DNA from: Brachypodium distachyon | Lineage: Eukaryota > Streptophyta > Magnoliopsida > Poales > Poaceae | DNA length: 64,000 nucleotides | Reading direction: 5' to 3' | Assembly: GCF_000005505.3 (NCBI RefSeq) | Contig: NC_016132.3 | Location: 39,012,914-39,076,913 of the forward strand | Part shown: positions 44,060-56,000 of the stretch, one piece after another | Numbering within the stretch: the first letter of the stretch is position 1 | How the letters are laid out: every line of letters begins with the position of its first letter | Made by a program: the position numbers and the translations under genes | Notes under the pieces: generated by a model | Databases searched by the model: none | What the model was told of the DNA's origin: nothing | What the model saw: only the letters and a program-made list of their open reading frames with translations

Positions 44060-46030
44060 CGTTGAACATGAAGTTGCTAAACATGCGTAATTAGTCGCTA
44101 GATATAAATAGTTAGTTGCTAAAATACACATGGTAGTTGTTTTTTCATACAAAACTGTTGTACCCATCCAAAGTTGTAAGAATAGAAAACAAAGTTACCA
44201 TCTTCGAAGGCCATCGAGGAGATCTCAACGAGTTAGCGGAGGAGAGGTCGGTGGAGGGGAACAAGTGAGCGGCATACTCAGGGGGCGGCAAAGATATGAT
44301 GCTGCCTTAAAATAAAGTTGCTAAAATTTGTAATTAGTCAAAAAAATATGCCAAATAGTTGTTCAATGTTGATCCAAAATTATTGCAACCCCCATAGGTA
44401 GGATCATGAATGAATAAAAGTTGTTAAAATTTGTACCTAATTGCAGAAATAGATTAATAAGCTTAATTTTGATCCAAAATTACTGCACCCCACACAAAGG
44501 TACGATCATACCTGAATAAAAAGTTGTTAAAATTTGTAGCTGGTTGAAAAATAGGCCTAATAGTTTCTTAGTGTTGATCCAAAGTTACTGCACCCCATTC
44601 AAATATATGTTTGTGCCTGAATATAAAGTTGCGGAATTAGTTGCACAAATATGCCAAAAAAATTCTTAATACTGATCCAAAGTTGCCGCACCCCACACAA
44701 AGAAGGATTGTGCCTGAAGAAAAAATGGCTAAAAAATTTAGCTAGTTGCTAAAATGTGTCAAATAGTTGCTCAATGTTGATCCAAAGTTATTGCATCCCA
44801 TTCAAATATATGACCGTGCTTGAATATAAAGTTGCTCAAATTAGTAATTAGTTGCACAAATATGCCAAATAGTTGCTTAATATTGATCCAAAGTTGCCGC
44901 ACCCCACACAAAGTAGGATCATGCCTGAAGAAAAGATTGCTAAAAAATTTAGTTAGTTGCTAAAATGTGTCAGATAGTTGCTTAATGTTGATCCAAGTTT
45001 GTTGCACCCCACACAGACACAAGTAGGCGCATGACTAAATTAAAATTTGTTAAAATTTGCTGCTAGTTATAGAATTAGGTTAAATAGTTGCTTAATATTG
45101 ATCCAAAGTTGTTGCACTCTACAAAAAAGATATGATCATGCCTGAATAAAAGGTTGTTAAATTTATAGTTAGTTGGAAAAACATGCCAAATAGTTGCTTA
45201 ATGTCAATCCAAACTTGCTGCACTCACCCAGAGATATGATTGTTCCCGAATCCAAAGTTTCTAGAATTTGTAAAAAGATGATAAATTTTTAATTAGTTGC
45301 AAAATAAGTCAAAGAGTTGCGTACTTTTTATCCATAGTTGCTAGTATTTCAGTCATAGTTGTCAGTATAAAGGACAATTTTTGCTAATATGCCAGTCGAA
45401 GCTGCTCATATAGAAGTAAAGTTGCTACAATGTGAGTGAAAGTTGCTGTTATAGCAGCTTTATTTGCTAATATGTAGTCAAAGTTGCCGGTATAAAAGCC
45501 AAAGTTGTTAGGATGCGAAAAGTTGCCGGTATAAAAGCCAAAGTTGTTAGGATGCGAAAAGTTGCCGGTATAGTAGTCACAGTTGTTAGTATGTGACAAG
45601 TTGTCGGTATGGAAGCCGAAGTTGTTAGTATCTGAGTCAAAGTTATCAGTATAGAAGACAATGTTGCTAGTATGAGAGTCAAAATTGCTAGTATAGCTGT
45701 CGAAGTTGCTACTATGTACATGAAAGTTGTTTGTTTTATCAGTCAAAGTTGCTGATATAAAACCATAGTTGCTAGTATGTGAAAAGTTGCCACCAAGGTT
45801 GCTAGTATGAGAGACAAAGTTGTCGATACAGAAAGCAAATTTGCTAGTATGTGAGTTAAATTTTCGATTATAGTAGGCAAAGTTGCTAGCATGTATATAG
45901 CAGTCAAAGTTAGCAGTATGAGTATCAAAGTTGCCGATATGTGAAAAGTTGCTAATATGAACGTCAAAGTGATCATCACAGAGGGAAAATTACTAGCACG
46001 TAAGATAAAGTTGCCAACATGGGTATGCAC
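44060..46030. repeat. Two-level degenerate satellite built on AAAGTTGCTA
   Basis: Left part (44300-45260): about nine diverged units of roughly 105 bp, each with 'ttgatccaaagttgctgcaccccacacaaa' and 'agttgctaaaa'; the 'gatccaa' phrase recurs near 44370, 44468, 44574, 44670, 44778, 44884, 44989, 45100 and 45206. Right part (45300-46030): shorter units of about 20 bp, 'aaagttgctagtatgagagtc', with a perfect short duplication around 45485-45560. The same 'agttgct' core links both parts. Minus-strand open frames here only reflect the repeat. Confidence 0.9.
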
Positions 46031-47010
46031 AATAATTTTGCCTCCTTTGATAGCTTTCGCTCCACTTTAGGTGATTTTAGCTCCACGGCAACAACTTTTG
46101 ATACTCCCCGGACAATTTTGTCATGTGTTGATAACTTTGAATCCTGTACCAGAGCAACTTTCGCTTCACTCTAGCACTTTCGTTTTCAAATTCTTAGTGT
46201 GCTACAAGCAACTTTGACACATTTATTGGCAACATTGTTTTCTCTATAGCAATTTTCGGTTCAACGTAACAATACAAACAAAGGTGCAAAAAAATACAAA
46301 AAAATGCATTGTTTGACATGAAAGTTGCTTTTTCGAGAAAAATTGTCAAAATATACCAAGTGAGATCTAGTTTTGCAGATCTCGCCGCGCTAGAGCCAAC
46401 GGTGAAAACGGTTCGAAATTGTGATGCTCGGTTTGAAAGTTATGACGTTTTGAAAAAATCAAACCAAAATAAATGCACACGCATGCAACTGTGATGGACA
46501 ATTAGAGGGAGTTGATTCGCGCACTGCATGAGAAGGTTGGACACGCCGGGCGGGAAAAAAAACTTTCCTTATGAGAGACATTCCAATCAAGCTAATTGGA
46601 ATATTACCTAATTAGTCCCGGCCCACTAATCGCCCCCTTTTAATAAAAGGAGCGGAGGGTTTGCAATACAGCGTAATAGGACTGACGTGAATATAACCAA
46701 TCTTACATTTCATACATGTACCATGGTCCTTCCATCAATCAGGAGTCGCAGGATAAACTGATGTAGCCTAGCTAATTGAACAGATATACAATACTGATAT
46801 TAGACGTCTTTCTTGATGACACAGCAACTCAACAGTAAACTTAGTTACATTAGAAGGATCTAAAACCTGACCAGGCATACAATACCTGATATAAATATAT
46901 ATTGGTTAGGCATCTCTTGACACCATAACAAGTTCAACCGGTTCTGCTCAACTGGTTACATCCAAAGATCTAGAACTTAACACGGCCCGACTAAAAAACC
47001 AGGAATTACA
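46031..47010. other. Unclassified repeat-like sequence and 3' flank
   Basis: 46040-46560 has 'agatctcgccgcgctagagccaacggtgaaaacggttcgaaatt' and continues the 'caactttc' phrasing of the satellite. I associate such sequence with DNA transposons of grasses but cannot classify it. 46650-47010 is AT-rich flank of the next gene. Confidence 0.35.
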
Positions 47011-50000
47011 TCAGAAATACATAATTGACCAAGTGATCTTCAATAGTATCTTGTAGTTACCGCACGTGATCACCGTTTCATCATAACTGTTCCGCCTTGG
47101 AGTAAACTCGACAACACGTTTGGAGAACTCATCACCACCACCGACAGCAGCAGCTATAGTCAACAGCAGCAGCTCATCCACAGATGCACCAACAACGGGC
47201 CGTGCTATCTGCACGACTCCATTATCACCAGCAATAAGTATGCCATCCACTTTGCTATCATGTAGCATGATGCTGCATGGAACGCTTGTCCCGCATGCAA
47301 AAAATTTCCCATGGAAATCACCAGGCCCCTCAAGGATCCTGACCTCAACAGTGCCTTCCACCGCGTTTCTAACAAATATGTAGGTTAGATCCAATATGCT
47401 GCGCATGCTGACAAGTGTTTCCGTTTCAACCTCATATGTGGTTGAATATGATAGTCTAAGGATACCATCCACCTCGATCAAGCCTTTACTGAGCCTTTCA
47501 TCCTTGACCTTCCTTCCGTGCACATCCTTGATTTTCAGATCAATTTCAAAGAATATCGCATCGCACACCATGAATCCTCTCTTTGGACCAGTCAAAATCA
47601 ATGAATCATCCTGTGAAACAAAAGTGAGCAGATAACTTCCTGGGTATTTTTTAGCGACAAAATATGGTAATTAGAGTATTATACTAGGCAAGTTTCAGGT
47701 GCATTTCATGTTTCTGTACCATATACTCATTTTCTAATTGTGCACGGTTTGTCATACAGCAGAACTGAAAGAAGCACGGAACTTCTCCTAAATCACAAGT
47801 CTCCTAACATTATTTGCTACAAGGAAAACAAGCATTGGTGTCCAGTTGTCCTAAAAAATTACTCCCTCCATTTCACAAAAGTTGGCGTACCATGTTTCGT
47901 TAAGACAAGGTTTTGACCGATGAAAACTCTATTGATATGTGATTTTGATACATGAAATTTATATCAATGGATTCGTCTGTAAAAGTTCTTGTTAATGATC
48001 ATGGTTTCGTATCATATAACTTACATATTAATTGAGTAATTTTTGGTCAAAGGCTTGTCTTAACGCAACAAAATACGCCAACCTTTGTGAAAAGGAGGGA
48101 GTAATACAGTATGTAACAAATACTGGTACACTAAAATCAGGTTAGTTATTCCTGCACATATACAAAAGAAAATCAGGTTTATCACAGCATATGTCATGGG
48201 GCATTTTTGGTGTCATGGTGGGTAGGGGTCTGAGGACCGAGGCTCGTCTGTAGACGGTGGGTACAGCTCCAAGGAGCGAGGGTTGGCCAGCCATGGCAAC
48301 AGGGATGAGAGGGAGAGAAGCTTGGGGACTAACTTAAATAGTTTATTCTCATTGCTTGCGTAATCCATATGGGGTACATGGTGTCCTTTCTATAGGGAAG
48401 ACTCCACTTGATGCCCAAGAATAGAATGCCAACTTTCCTAACAAACTATGTTCCTACCTAATTGATCTCTTTCCTAACTAAATAGATATCCTTACTACTT
48501 ATCTTCATAATTAACTGACCATGGTACGGTTCACGTGAATAGTAATTTCTGCACCACAACTTCTAGATTGGTGCTTACCTGCGCTATTGGTCCTTGACCC
48601 CAACGCCCGTGACAAGATAACATTTAGAAACAGTCTTTTGTAGAATGGAGAACATTCCTAAATAATTCCCCCATAAATTGATAAATATGTAAGAGTACAG
48701 TAAGAATGTGGATTTTACTACATCTGATACCATTAACATGCATATGCTTCTCCATTATGAATTCTAAATTTTTATATAAATAATCATGTTGCATTGATCA
48801 GATGACTATTAACCAATATGGGAAAGCACCGATGCAAGAACTATACCGCTGGGATATCGACACATAGTATAAGGCAAATGATAGTAATACCTTTGAGCTG
48901 ATGATCTGGCAATTGTCCTTGCCATGCTGGAACAAATAGATGCATTTGTCATCAAGACTGTCCCTGGCTATGATCGTACCATAAATATTGAGAGGGTAGC
49001 CATAGTCAGAGGACACAATCTTCACTGAGACAACATTCGCCGAGTTAGCCAACTGGAAATCCTCTCTAAATATTCTGTCAGTATAACGCATCGGACCGAC
49101 AGGTGCTGTCAAAAGAGAGGAAGAAACATTTCAGAAAAGAGGAATAATAGTGTAGGTAAAAATTGGATGGAGCCATTGCAAAAACATAAGTGCTGTTCTC
49201 TCCATTGCTGAATAAACTTACTAGGTTATACAAAGTGGTACACTGGTACTCTTTCCTTTTTTGAATAATTAGATGATAGATTTCCTAGGTATCTTTTTTG
49301 ACAAAAATATATTTCCTAGGTTATACAATTTAACCTTTAGGAAGCACATTACTGTGAACAAAGTTATCCATTTTAGATGGGCTTGTATGCACTTTCACAG
49401 AAACATGTGGGGTGATCTTGCTATTGACTGTACAGAAATTCTGACAATATGTGACACTACTCAACTCTGTGATGAACCTGACAAATTAATATGGTTGCAG
49501 CATGTACAATCCAGAAACCCCAGGGCAAAAAAAAAAAAGCATGCAAGGTGCTGCAGCCAAGGATCCAGCTTGATGAAGCAGGCGGCGTAAGAGGTTTTCC
49601 AGGCTTTGCTAACGCTTTGTAGACCATTTTCCATTCTTCTTTTTTGTTTTGCCCGTTTTGGGACCTGTCTCAACTCATGAGTTCCGTTAATGGAGCAGGG
49701 GGGTGGGGGGGATGAAATGAACTAGCAGAAATCTGCCTATCTATCAGTCACATCGAAGACAACAAGGATCCATGAGAAAATTGAGGGGGATGGGAAAATT
49801 GAAGGGGGTGGGTTTAATTGAAACAAACACACATTCCTGGTCGAGGTCGAGATTGCTGCGGTAGAAGAAACGGGTGTAGATGTACTTCTTCTGCTTGGGG
49901 TCGTAGTCACTCAATCTCGGGTCCAGAGGATTCACCCCCTTCTCCTCATCCTCCTCCGCCAGCTTCTGCTTCTTCCAGAGAGGCTGATCCGCCTCCTCCT

Positions 50001-50043
50001 CTGTCGCCACAACCGCCATGGAACAAGAATAGCCGCTCGCCAT
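47011..50043 (-). CDS. DUF6598-type protein, intact copy 3
   Basis: Exons 50043-49833, 49105-48891 and 47610-47011 total 1026 nt, 341 residues. Splice sites and phases equal those of the other two intact copies, and exon 2 is again 215 nt. The N terminus has a short Ser/Val/Ala start, Lys/Glu-rich stretch, then NPLDPRLSDYDPKQKKYIYT. Exon 2: GPMRYTDRIF, SSDYGYPLNIYG, ARDSLDDKCIYLFQ. Exon 3: LTGPKRGF, GRKVKDERLSKG, VEGTVEVRILEGP, VEFTPRRN, KITWS. An alternative in-frame start eight codons downstream (MAVVATEE) is possible. The protein is unlike the near-identical 21/34-kb pair, so it is an older paralogue. Intron 2 holds a MITE and a solo-LTR-like insert. A TGGGCCGGCCCA palindrome lies 98 bp upstream. 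Function unknown. Confidence 0.88.
47862..48101. mobile_element. Stowaway-like MITE, about 240 bp, in intron 2
   Basis: Long terminal inverted repeats (CTCCCTCCATTTCACAAAAG with its inverse CTTTGTGAAAAGGAGGGAG), TA on each side at 47860-47861 and 48102-48103. Confidence 0.9.
48192..48614. mobile_element. Possible solo LTR in intron 2
   Basis: A 423-bp block absent from the same intron of other copies starts TGTCATGG and ends CCGTGACA, giving the TGTCA...TGACA ends of an LTR. The five bases on each side (GCATA and AGATA) do not match well, so a target duplication is unproven. No internal coding sequence. Confidence 0.5.
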
Positions 50044-50140
50044 GGAAAAGTTAGGGTTTGAGATCGGAACTGTGGTGCGCGGGGAAAGAGGAGCGGCTGA
50101 GGGTTTTTTTTTTTTTGAGGTGTGCCGCTCTGGCCTGGAG

Positions 50141-50152
50141 TGGGCCGGCCCA
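50141..50152. promoter_or_regulatory. TGGGCCGGCCCA palindrome upstream of intact DUF6598 gene
   Basis: Perfect 12-bp palindrome 98 bp upstream of the ATG at 50043, identical to that at 6038-6049. Confidence 0.6.
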
Positions 50153-52547
50153 CTTATACTTTGCAGTTTTATTTTGGGTTGTTAAGTCCATTATTGCCGT
50201 CGGAGTATTTTGTTTTTAATACAATACGCTCGCTTTAAATAAAAAAAAAAGAAAGTACTTCCTCCGTCCCAAATTAACTGACGTAGATTTGTATAGATAG
50301 AGTACAATACGCTCGTGAAACCACTGCACGTACGATGCTGGTATCGACTGTTAGATATAATTGAGAATAAACGCATCAACGCCTTGAGATATAATTAAAT
50401 ATAAACATTTGTTTATTAATTACATATCAATCTCACTAATTGATGCGTATAACGATATCATTATTAAGTAATTAATTAATAGGTGATGTACATTAGATAT
50501 AATTGAAGTGACGTGAAATGGCGGATCCAGCCGGTTAGATGACTAAATATTTTAGGTCCATCACGATTCATGTTTTTAATATTTTTACGGACTGCCCAAG
50601 CGACGCGCGCAGGCTATTCGACCGGGTACGTGCGGAACAGGCTCGCCGAGGCAGCCGTGGGTATGGTCGTCCAGATGCAGGAGGACGGGGAGCGGGCGAG
50701 CGGCCCGACGCTGTCATGCTCGCCCTCCGTGCTGCCCGCCTGGGCCGACGCCCACGCCCACGGGCCATGCCGAGACATGCACGCGTTTTGTTTTTAGTAT
50801 CATACAAGCTCTGCTCCGCCATACACCGCAGTGACAGCGCACCATACAAGCTCTTTGTGTGTTGTTGGTCGTCCGTGGGACCGTGACAGCATACGGACAT
50901 TCTGCAAGTATATCAATAATAAATCGTATCTTTTCTTTTATAAAGAAGGTACATGCTCCCTCGATATTGGCTTTGGACCCAATCAAGATATCTTTGACTC
51001 AAGTCACCTCCCTTTGGCCACGCTCCAGTTCACTTACACATATAAAGAAAGAAAGAAAGAAAAACATAAAAACAACGTAGAGAGGAAAAAGGAAGACCAA
51101 CCCGTTGCCCAGTTTCAGTACATAGCACCTGACCTGCACGAGAAGCAAAAACCCCACACCTCGTCTTGGCTTTCCTTGTTCCTTCTTGCGCAAGGAGAAG
51201 AAACCCCCTCCCCTCTCCGAGTCTCTGGTGTTCTTGCTTCTTCCCCCCTTTCCCCATCTCAGATCTATTCCGATAAAATCAGGTAGATTCCAGCCACACT
51301 GGATTATTGGGATGGATCCCTTCGAGGCAGCATCCTTTCTCCTCTCTAGCTACCATATTTTTTTCTTCTTGTTCTGAACTCGCCGAGCCTAAAAGTGCCA
51401 TCGTTTCCCTGGGCCTCTCTGCCTTGCTGGGCCTTAATCACTCGCTAATTTTGTCTGGGCCGTGCGATGGGGGCTGCGCGTTTTTTTAAGAGAAAAGAGC
51501 AGATTTCGTGGCGATTCGAATGTTCCGTCTAGTACTACAGTATCTTTTTTCTGGATTTGATGGGTGATTTTCCTTCTGCAAAGCCGCAGCTAGCGTACTA
51601 GGACTGGGAATATTTCATCCAGGTTTTTTTTATGACAGTTAGATTAGATAGCATAGCGTTGTGTTTGTGGGTAGGTATCTTTGATGGGGTTTTGTGACAC
51701 AGATTTAGGTTCCATCGTGTCCTCGAATTCTTTTTATTTAATTCCGCTCTATTCTCTTGATGTAGAATACTGTAGTAGCAGAATCTAGTGGTACTGGTAT
51801 TTTAACTTTTTAAGAAACAACCATTTTTGTTTATAATTTCCAAAAAAATGTCACCCTCTCTTCTCTGAAAGCAAATCTCCTCTTTCTGCCTTCTTCCTGC
51901 TGCAAATTGTTAGGGGTTAGAAGGGTACGCTTGTTAGGGATGCAAATGGGATCCCGTGAAAGTCCCGCATCTAGTTCATTTCTCCGATCTTCTATACAAA
52001 ATTTTGCTCAAAATTTGAGTAGAAGATTTGAGAATTAAACTAGAAGTGGGACTGATCCCGTTTGCATCCCTAACGCTTGTCCAACGGAGCATACAAACCA
52101 ATGTTTTGGGGCAAATCAGCCAACCCTCACCAAGCAGAAACCTTACAAGGGCAAATCTGGCCAAAACCCCAACGGGGAGTGTGTCCGCCGCACATCATTG
52201 TGGCATCACCAGCAGTCACTCGCCGGCATCGCCTCTAACTACCTGCTAGCAACATCAGCAGCTCATGCCGTTTGAGCTAGCTCCAAGAGAGAACGAAACG
52301 TCTCGCCGCTGCCATCTGAAGACTGGGATTTGGTTGTGGTTTTACCCTCTTTTCTTTTGTCATGTTCAATATAATTGAATGAAAATATAGCTGTCTTGGC
52401 TTACTGAAGCGTGAAAGTGATCATGATCGTACAAGGTTTCTAGTTGTTTGTTCCACTTCCATTAAGTATCACGAGTCTATTTGCAATATCATATGCTGCA
52501 TTATATATTCTTTGTCCTGGTTCGTTAACTACGCTACACCATCATTT
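50153..52547 (+). other. Probable 5' region of the second RIP gene; no coding exon identified
   Basis: 50255-50310 carries half of a Stowaway end (CTTCCTCCGTCCCAAATTAA) without its partner. 50580-50800 is GC-rich with no recognised domain. 51030-51290 looks like a cereal leader: 'acatataaagaaa', then pyrimidine-rich sequence ending AAAATCAG|GTAGAT at about 51283, a possible 5' UTR exon donor. 51290-52547 is intron-like. I searched for an Arg/Gly-rich first exon like that of the 30-kb RIP gene and did not find one. Confidence 0.35.
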
Positions 52548-52914
52548 TGTGGTCTTAAACCCTGTCTAGCTGCCTCTGAAGAAGTGTTTTCTGAATTTTC
52601 ATAAGTGTCATGTCTGACACCGTTTTTTAGGCTAGTTTCAGTTCAGAGTTTAGTTGCTATTTTTCAGCTCCTCAGTGGTTGCGTTTTGTGCGCCCTGACT
52701 TAGTCTAGATCGTCCAGCGCGAGGCTCGGATCATGGGGATGGACGTGGTCAGTAGTGGAGCACGTTGCCTGGACATGTGTGTGCACTCTTGATGAATAAA
52801 AAGAAAAGAAGACAGAAAAGCTGCTAAGTTGCGCGCAGCACCAAAATACTCTCGTGCTCTTGCCCTTTCGATCTCTCTCTCGTTCTCTCGAGTTTTTTTG
52901 ATCTCAGGGCGACA
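52548..52914 (+). repeat. 5' LTR of the copia element
   Basis: 367 bp, TG...CA ends, same length and apparently same sequence as 57382-57748. Confidence 0.97.
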
Positions 52915-52934
52915 ATTGGCATCAGAGCCAGGCT
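52915..52934 (+). promoter_or_regulatory. Primer-binding site and first bases after the 5' LTR
   Basis: TTGGCATCAGAGCC matches the usual copia PBS complementary to initiator tRNA-Met. Confidence 0.8.
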
Positions 52935-53061
52935 TCATCATGTCTGCCGGTCAGCACACCGGCAACACCCCGCAGCGACTGTCCGTGACACCGCCCCTGA
53001 GCAGCGACGGCGCTCACCAAGCCGCGGGCGTAGCAGAGTTCGGCATGGTGGCGGAGAGATC

Positions 53062-56000
53062 GTGGTTCAGCGCGAAGTGGTGCGCGAGACCGGCGGCGGG
53101 AGCGGCACTCATCTCTCCTTCCCGATGCTCACGCGCGGCAGCTACACCAACTGGGCCATGGTCATGGAGGTGAACCTCCAAGCAGCGTCACTCTGGGAGG
53201 CCATCGAGGACGACACGGTCTCCCGCAAGGACGACAAGCAGGCGCTCGCCGCGCTGCTCCGCTCCACCCCGTCGGAGATGCATTGCATGCTCATCGGCAA
53301 GGGGACGGCCAAGGCGGCGTGGGAGGCGATCCGGATGGCGCACCAGGGCAACGACCGCGTCCGTGACTCACGCGTGCGGCGGCTGCGCACGGAGTTCGAG
53401 ACCGTCTCCTTCAAGGACGGCGAGAGGATCGACGAGTTCGCCATGCGCCTCTCCAACATCGCCGCCGCGCTTCGTTCCCTCGGAGATCACGGCACCGTTG
53501 AGGAAGAAAAGGTCGTCAGAAAGTTTCTTTCTGTTGTCCCATCTCGTTTCGTGCAGATCGCTTTTTCGATCGAGACCCTTCTCGATCCGTCCGTGCTCAC
53601 GCTCGAGGAGGTCACTGGCCACCTGCGTGCCATGGAGGAGTGCTTGGACAGCGATCGAGGCAGCAGCGGCAACCAGCTGCTCCTCACCGAGGAACAGTGG
53701 GAGGCCAGGAAGCGCCAGCCCCGTGGAGGTGCCACGGGCGGCAGCTTGAGCGGCAAAGGGGACGCCCGCGGCAACGTGCGCGCCAACGACAACCGCAAGG
53801 GCGCGCCAGCCCTGCGACCTGCGTCTCCACCACGCGGCCAGAACAACGACGGCGACAGAGAGAGATGCCGCTACTGCAACAAGAAAGGACATTGGGCACG
53901 CGAGTGCCGCAAAAGGCAACGCGACGAGGCGGCGGCGGCTGCCGCGAACCTTGCCCAAGCAGAGAAAGAGTACGATGAAGAGGACGACGGGCCAGGCCTG
54001 ATGATGGCCAGCGTCGAGGAGGTGTACGAGCGCGTCAAGCCTGTCGCCGTCAACGCCGCGCCCACGCCGGTCGTAGAACCGGAAACCGCCGTGTGCAACC
54101 GCGGCCAGGTCTTCCTCAACGAGCAGAGAGCTGTTGTCACGCCATCTCTCGGCGACGAGCACGCAGGGGAGACCTGGTTCCTCGACACCGGCGCAACAAA
54201 TCACATGACCGGCTCGCTCGACGCGTTCGCGGAGCTGGACCGGTCAGTAGCGGGCAAAGTGCGCTTCGCTGATGGATCTGTGGTTGACATCCACGGACGG
54301 GGCACCGTCGTCTTCTCCGTTGACGGGAGAGATCATCGCGCGTTCACGGAGGTGTTCTACATCCCGGCGCTGAAGAGCAGCGTGGTGAGCCTTGGGCAGC
54401 TGGATGAGGGTTGGTATGACATCCACATCCGCCGCGGCACGCTCACCGTCCACGACCATCGCCAGCGCCTCATCCTCAAGGTAAAGCGATCCGCTAACCG
54501 CCTGTACAAGCTGTCGTTCACCCCAGTCCGCCCTGTGTGCCTTGCCGTGGGGCATATGTCCGATGCCTGGCGCTGGCATGCGCGGCTCGGCCATCTGCAC
54601 TTCGACGGCATTCAACGGATGGTGCGCGGCGAGCTCGTGCGTGGACTGCCCCACATCGAGCACGCGGACGAACTTTGCGAGGCATGCCTCGCAGGCAAGC
54701 AGCGACGCCTACCCTTCCCTCAGAAGGTGAAATTCCGAGCGGCAGAGCCGCTCGAATTGGTGCACGGCGACCTGTGCGGGCCCATCACTCCACCGACACC
54801 TGGAGGACGCCGCTACGTGCTTGTTCTGATCGATGATCGGAGTAGGTACATGTGGGTGGAGCTCCTCGCCACCAAGGACCAAGCTGCACGCGCCATCGTC
54901 AAGTTCCAGGCCGCGGCGGAGAACGAGTGCGGCCACAAGCTCCGCGTCCTGCGTACTGATCGTGGCGGCGAGTTCACATCAGCGACCTTCTATGAGCACT
55001 GTGCGGAGACAGGGGTTCAGCGCCACCTCACCGCCCCGTACACGCCGCAGCAGAACGGCGTCGTGGAGCGCAGGAACCAGACGCTCTTGGGCATGGCACG
55101 CAGCATGCTCAAGGCCAAGCGGATGCCAAACACCTTCTGGGGAGAGGCAGTGCTGACGGCTGCTTTCATCCTCAACCGCTCATTCACACGGAGCGTCGAC
55201 GGCAAGACCCCGTACGAGGCGTGGCATGGAGTGAAGCCTGACGTGCGCTTTCTGCGCGTGTTCGGCTGCGTCGGCCACGTCAAGACAACACCGCCAAACC
55301 AGCAGAAGCTCGCCGATCGGAGCTCACCCATGGTGTTCATTGGCTATGATACAGGTTCGAAGGCCTACAGGATGTACGACCCTGCATCCAAGCGCGTGCA
55401 CGTGTCGCGCGACGTCGTGTTTGACGAGGACAAGCGCTGGAATTGGGAGGCACCAGGGGAGCCGTCGGCGAGCAGCACGTTCACCGTGGAGTACCCTGTG
55501 TACGAGACACGGGCCTCCACGAGCAACAAGCAGGCCTCGGTTCCTGCTGCCAGCACATCGCCGGAGCCCAGCGTTCCAGTTCACAGGGGAGCATCATCGC
55601 CCGCGACGCCCACGCCTCGCTCCATCAGCAAACCTGTGGAGTTCGTGTCGCCACCAACGACGTGGTCAGGGCAGCTCGATGCTGACGACAGCGTCACTGC
55701 GCCACACCGCGTCCGCCGCATCACCGACATCCTCGACACACCTTCATCACCTCCACGACTTGCAGAGTGCCCGGTGCTGGTGGAAGAACACAGTGACGAC
55801 GAGGCCCTGCATCTTCTGGAAGGAGAGGAGCCGTCATCATTCGCTGAGGCAGAGCGCGAGGACTGCTGGCGGCACGCCATGCTCGACGAGCTGCAATCGA
55901 TCGACGACAACAACACTTGGACACTCACCCCTCTCCCTGCAGGCCAGCGAGCGATCGGACTCAAATGGGTGTACAAACTGAAGAAGGACGAGCACGGGAA

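Noticed and set aside
45384..46030. Repeat-rich minus-strand proteins with NFxxxTxNF or ILATL patterns
   Set aside because: Translation of the 20-bp satellite in different frames; no start context or conservation beyond the repeat.
44060..46030. CRISPR-like array
   Set aside because: Repeats are degenerate and have no conserved spacer layout; the window is eukaryotic nuclear DNA.
50539..50886. GC-rich frame considered as the missing first exon of the second RIP gene
   Set aside because: It has scattered Arg-Gly pairs but no alignment to the first exon of the other RIP gene and no matching donor phase.
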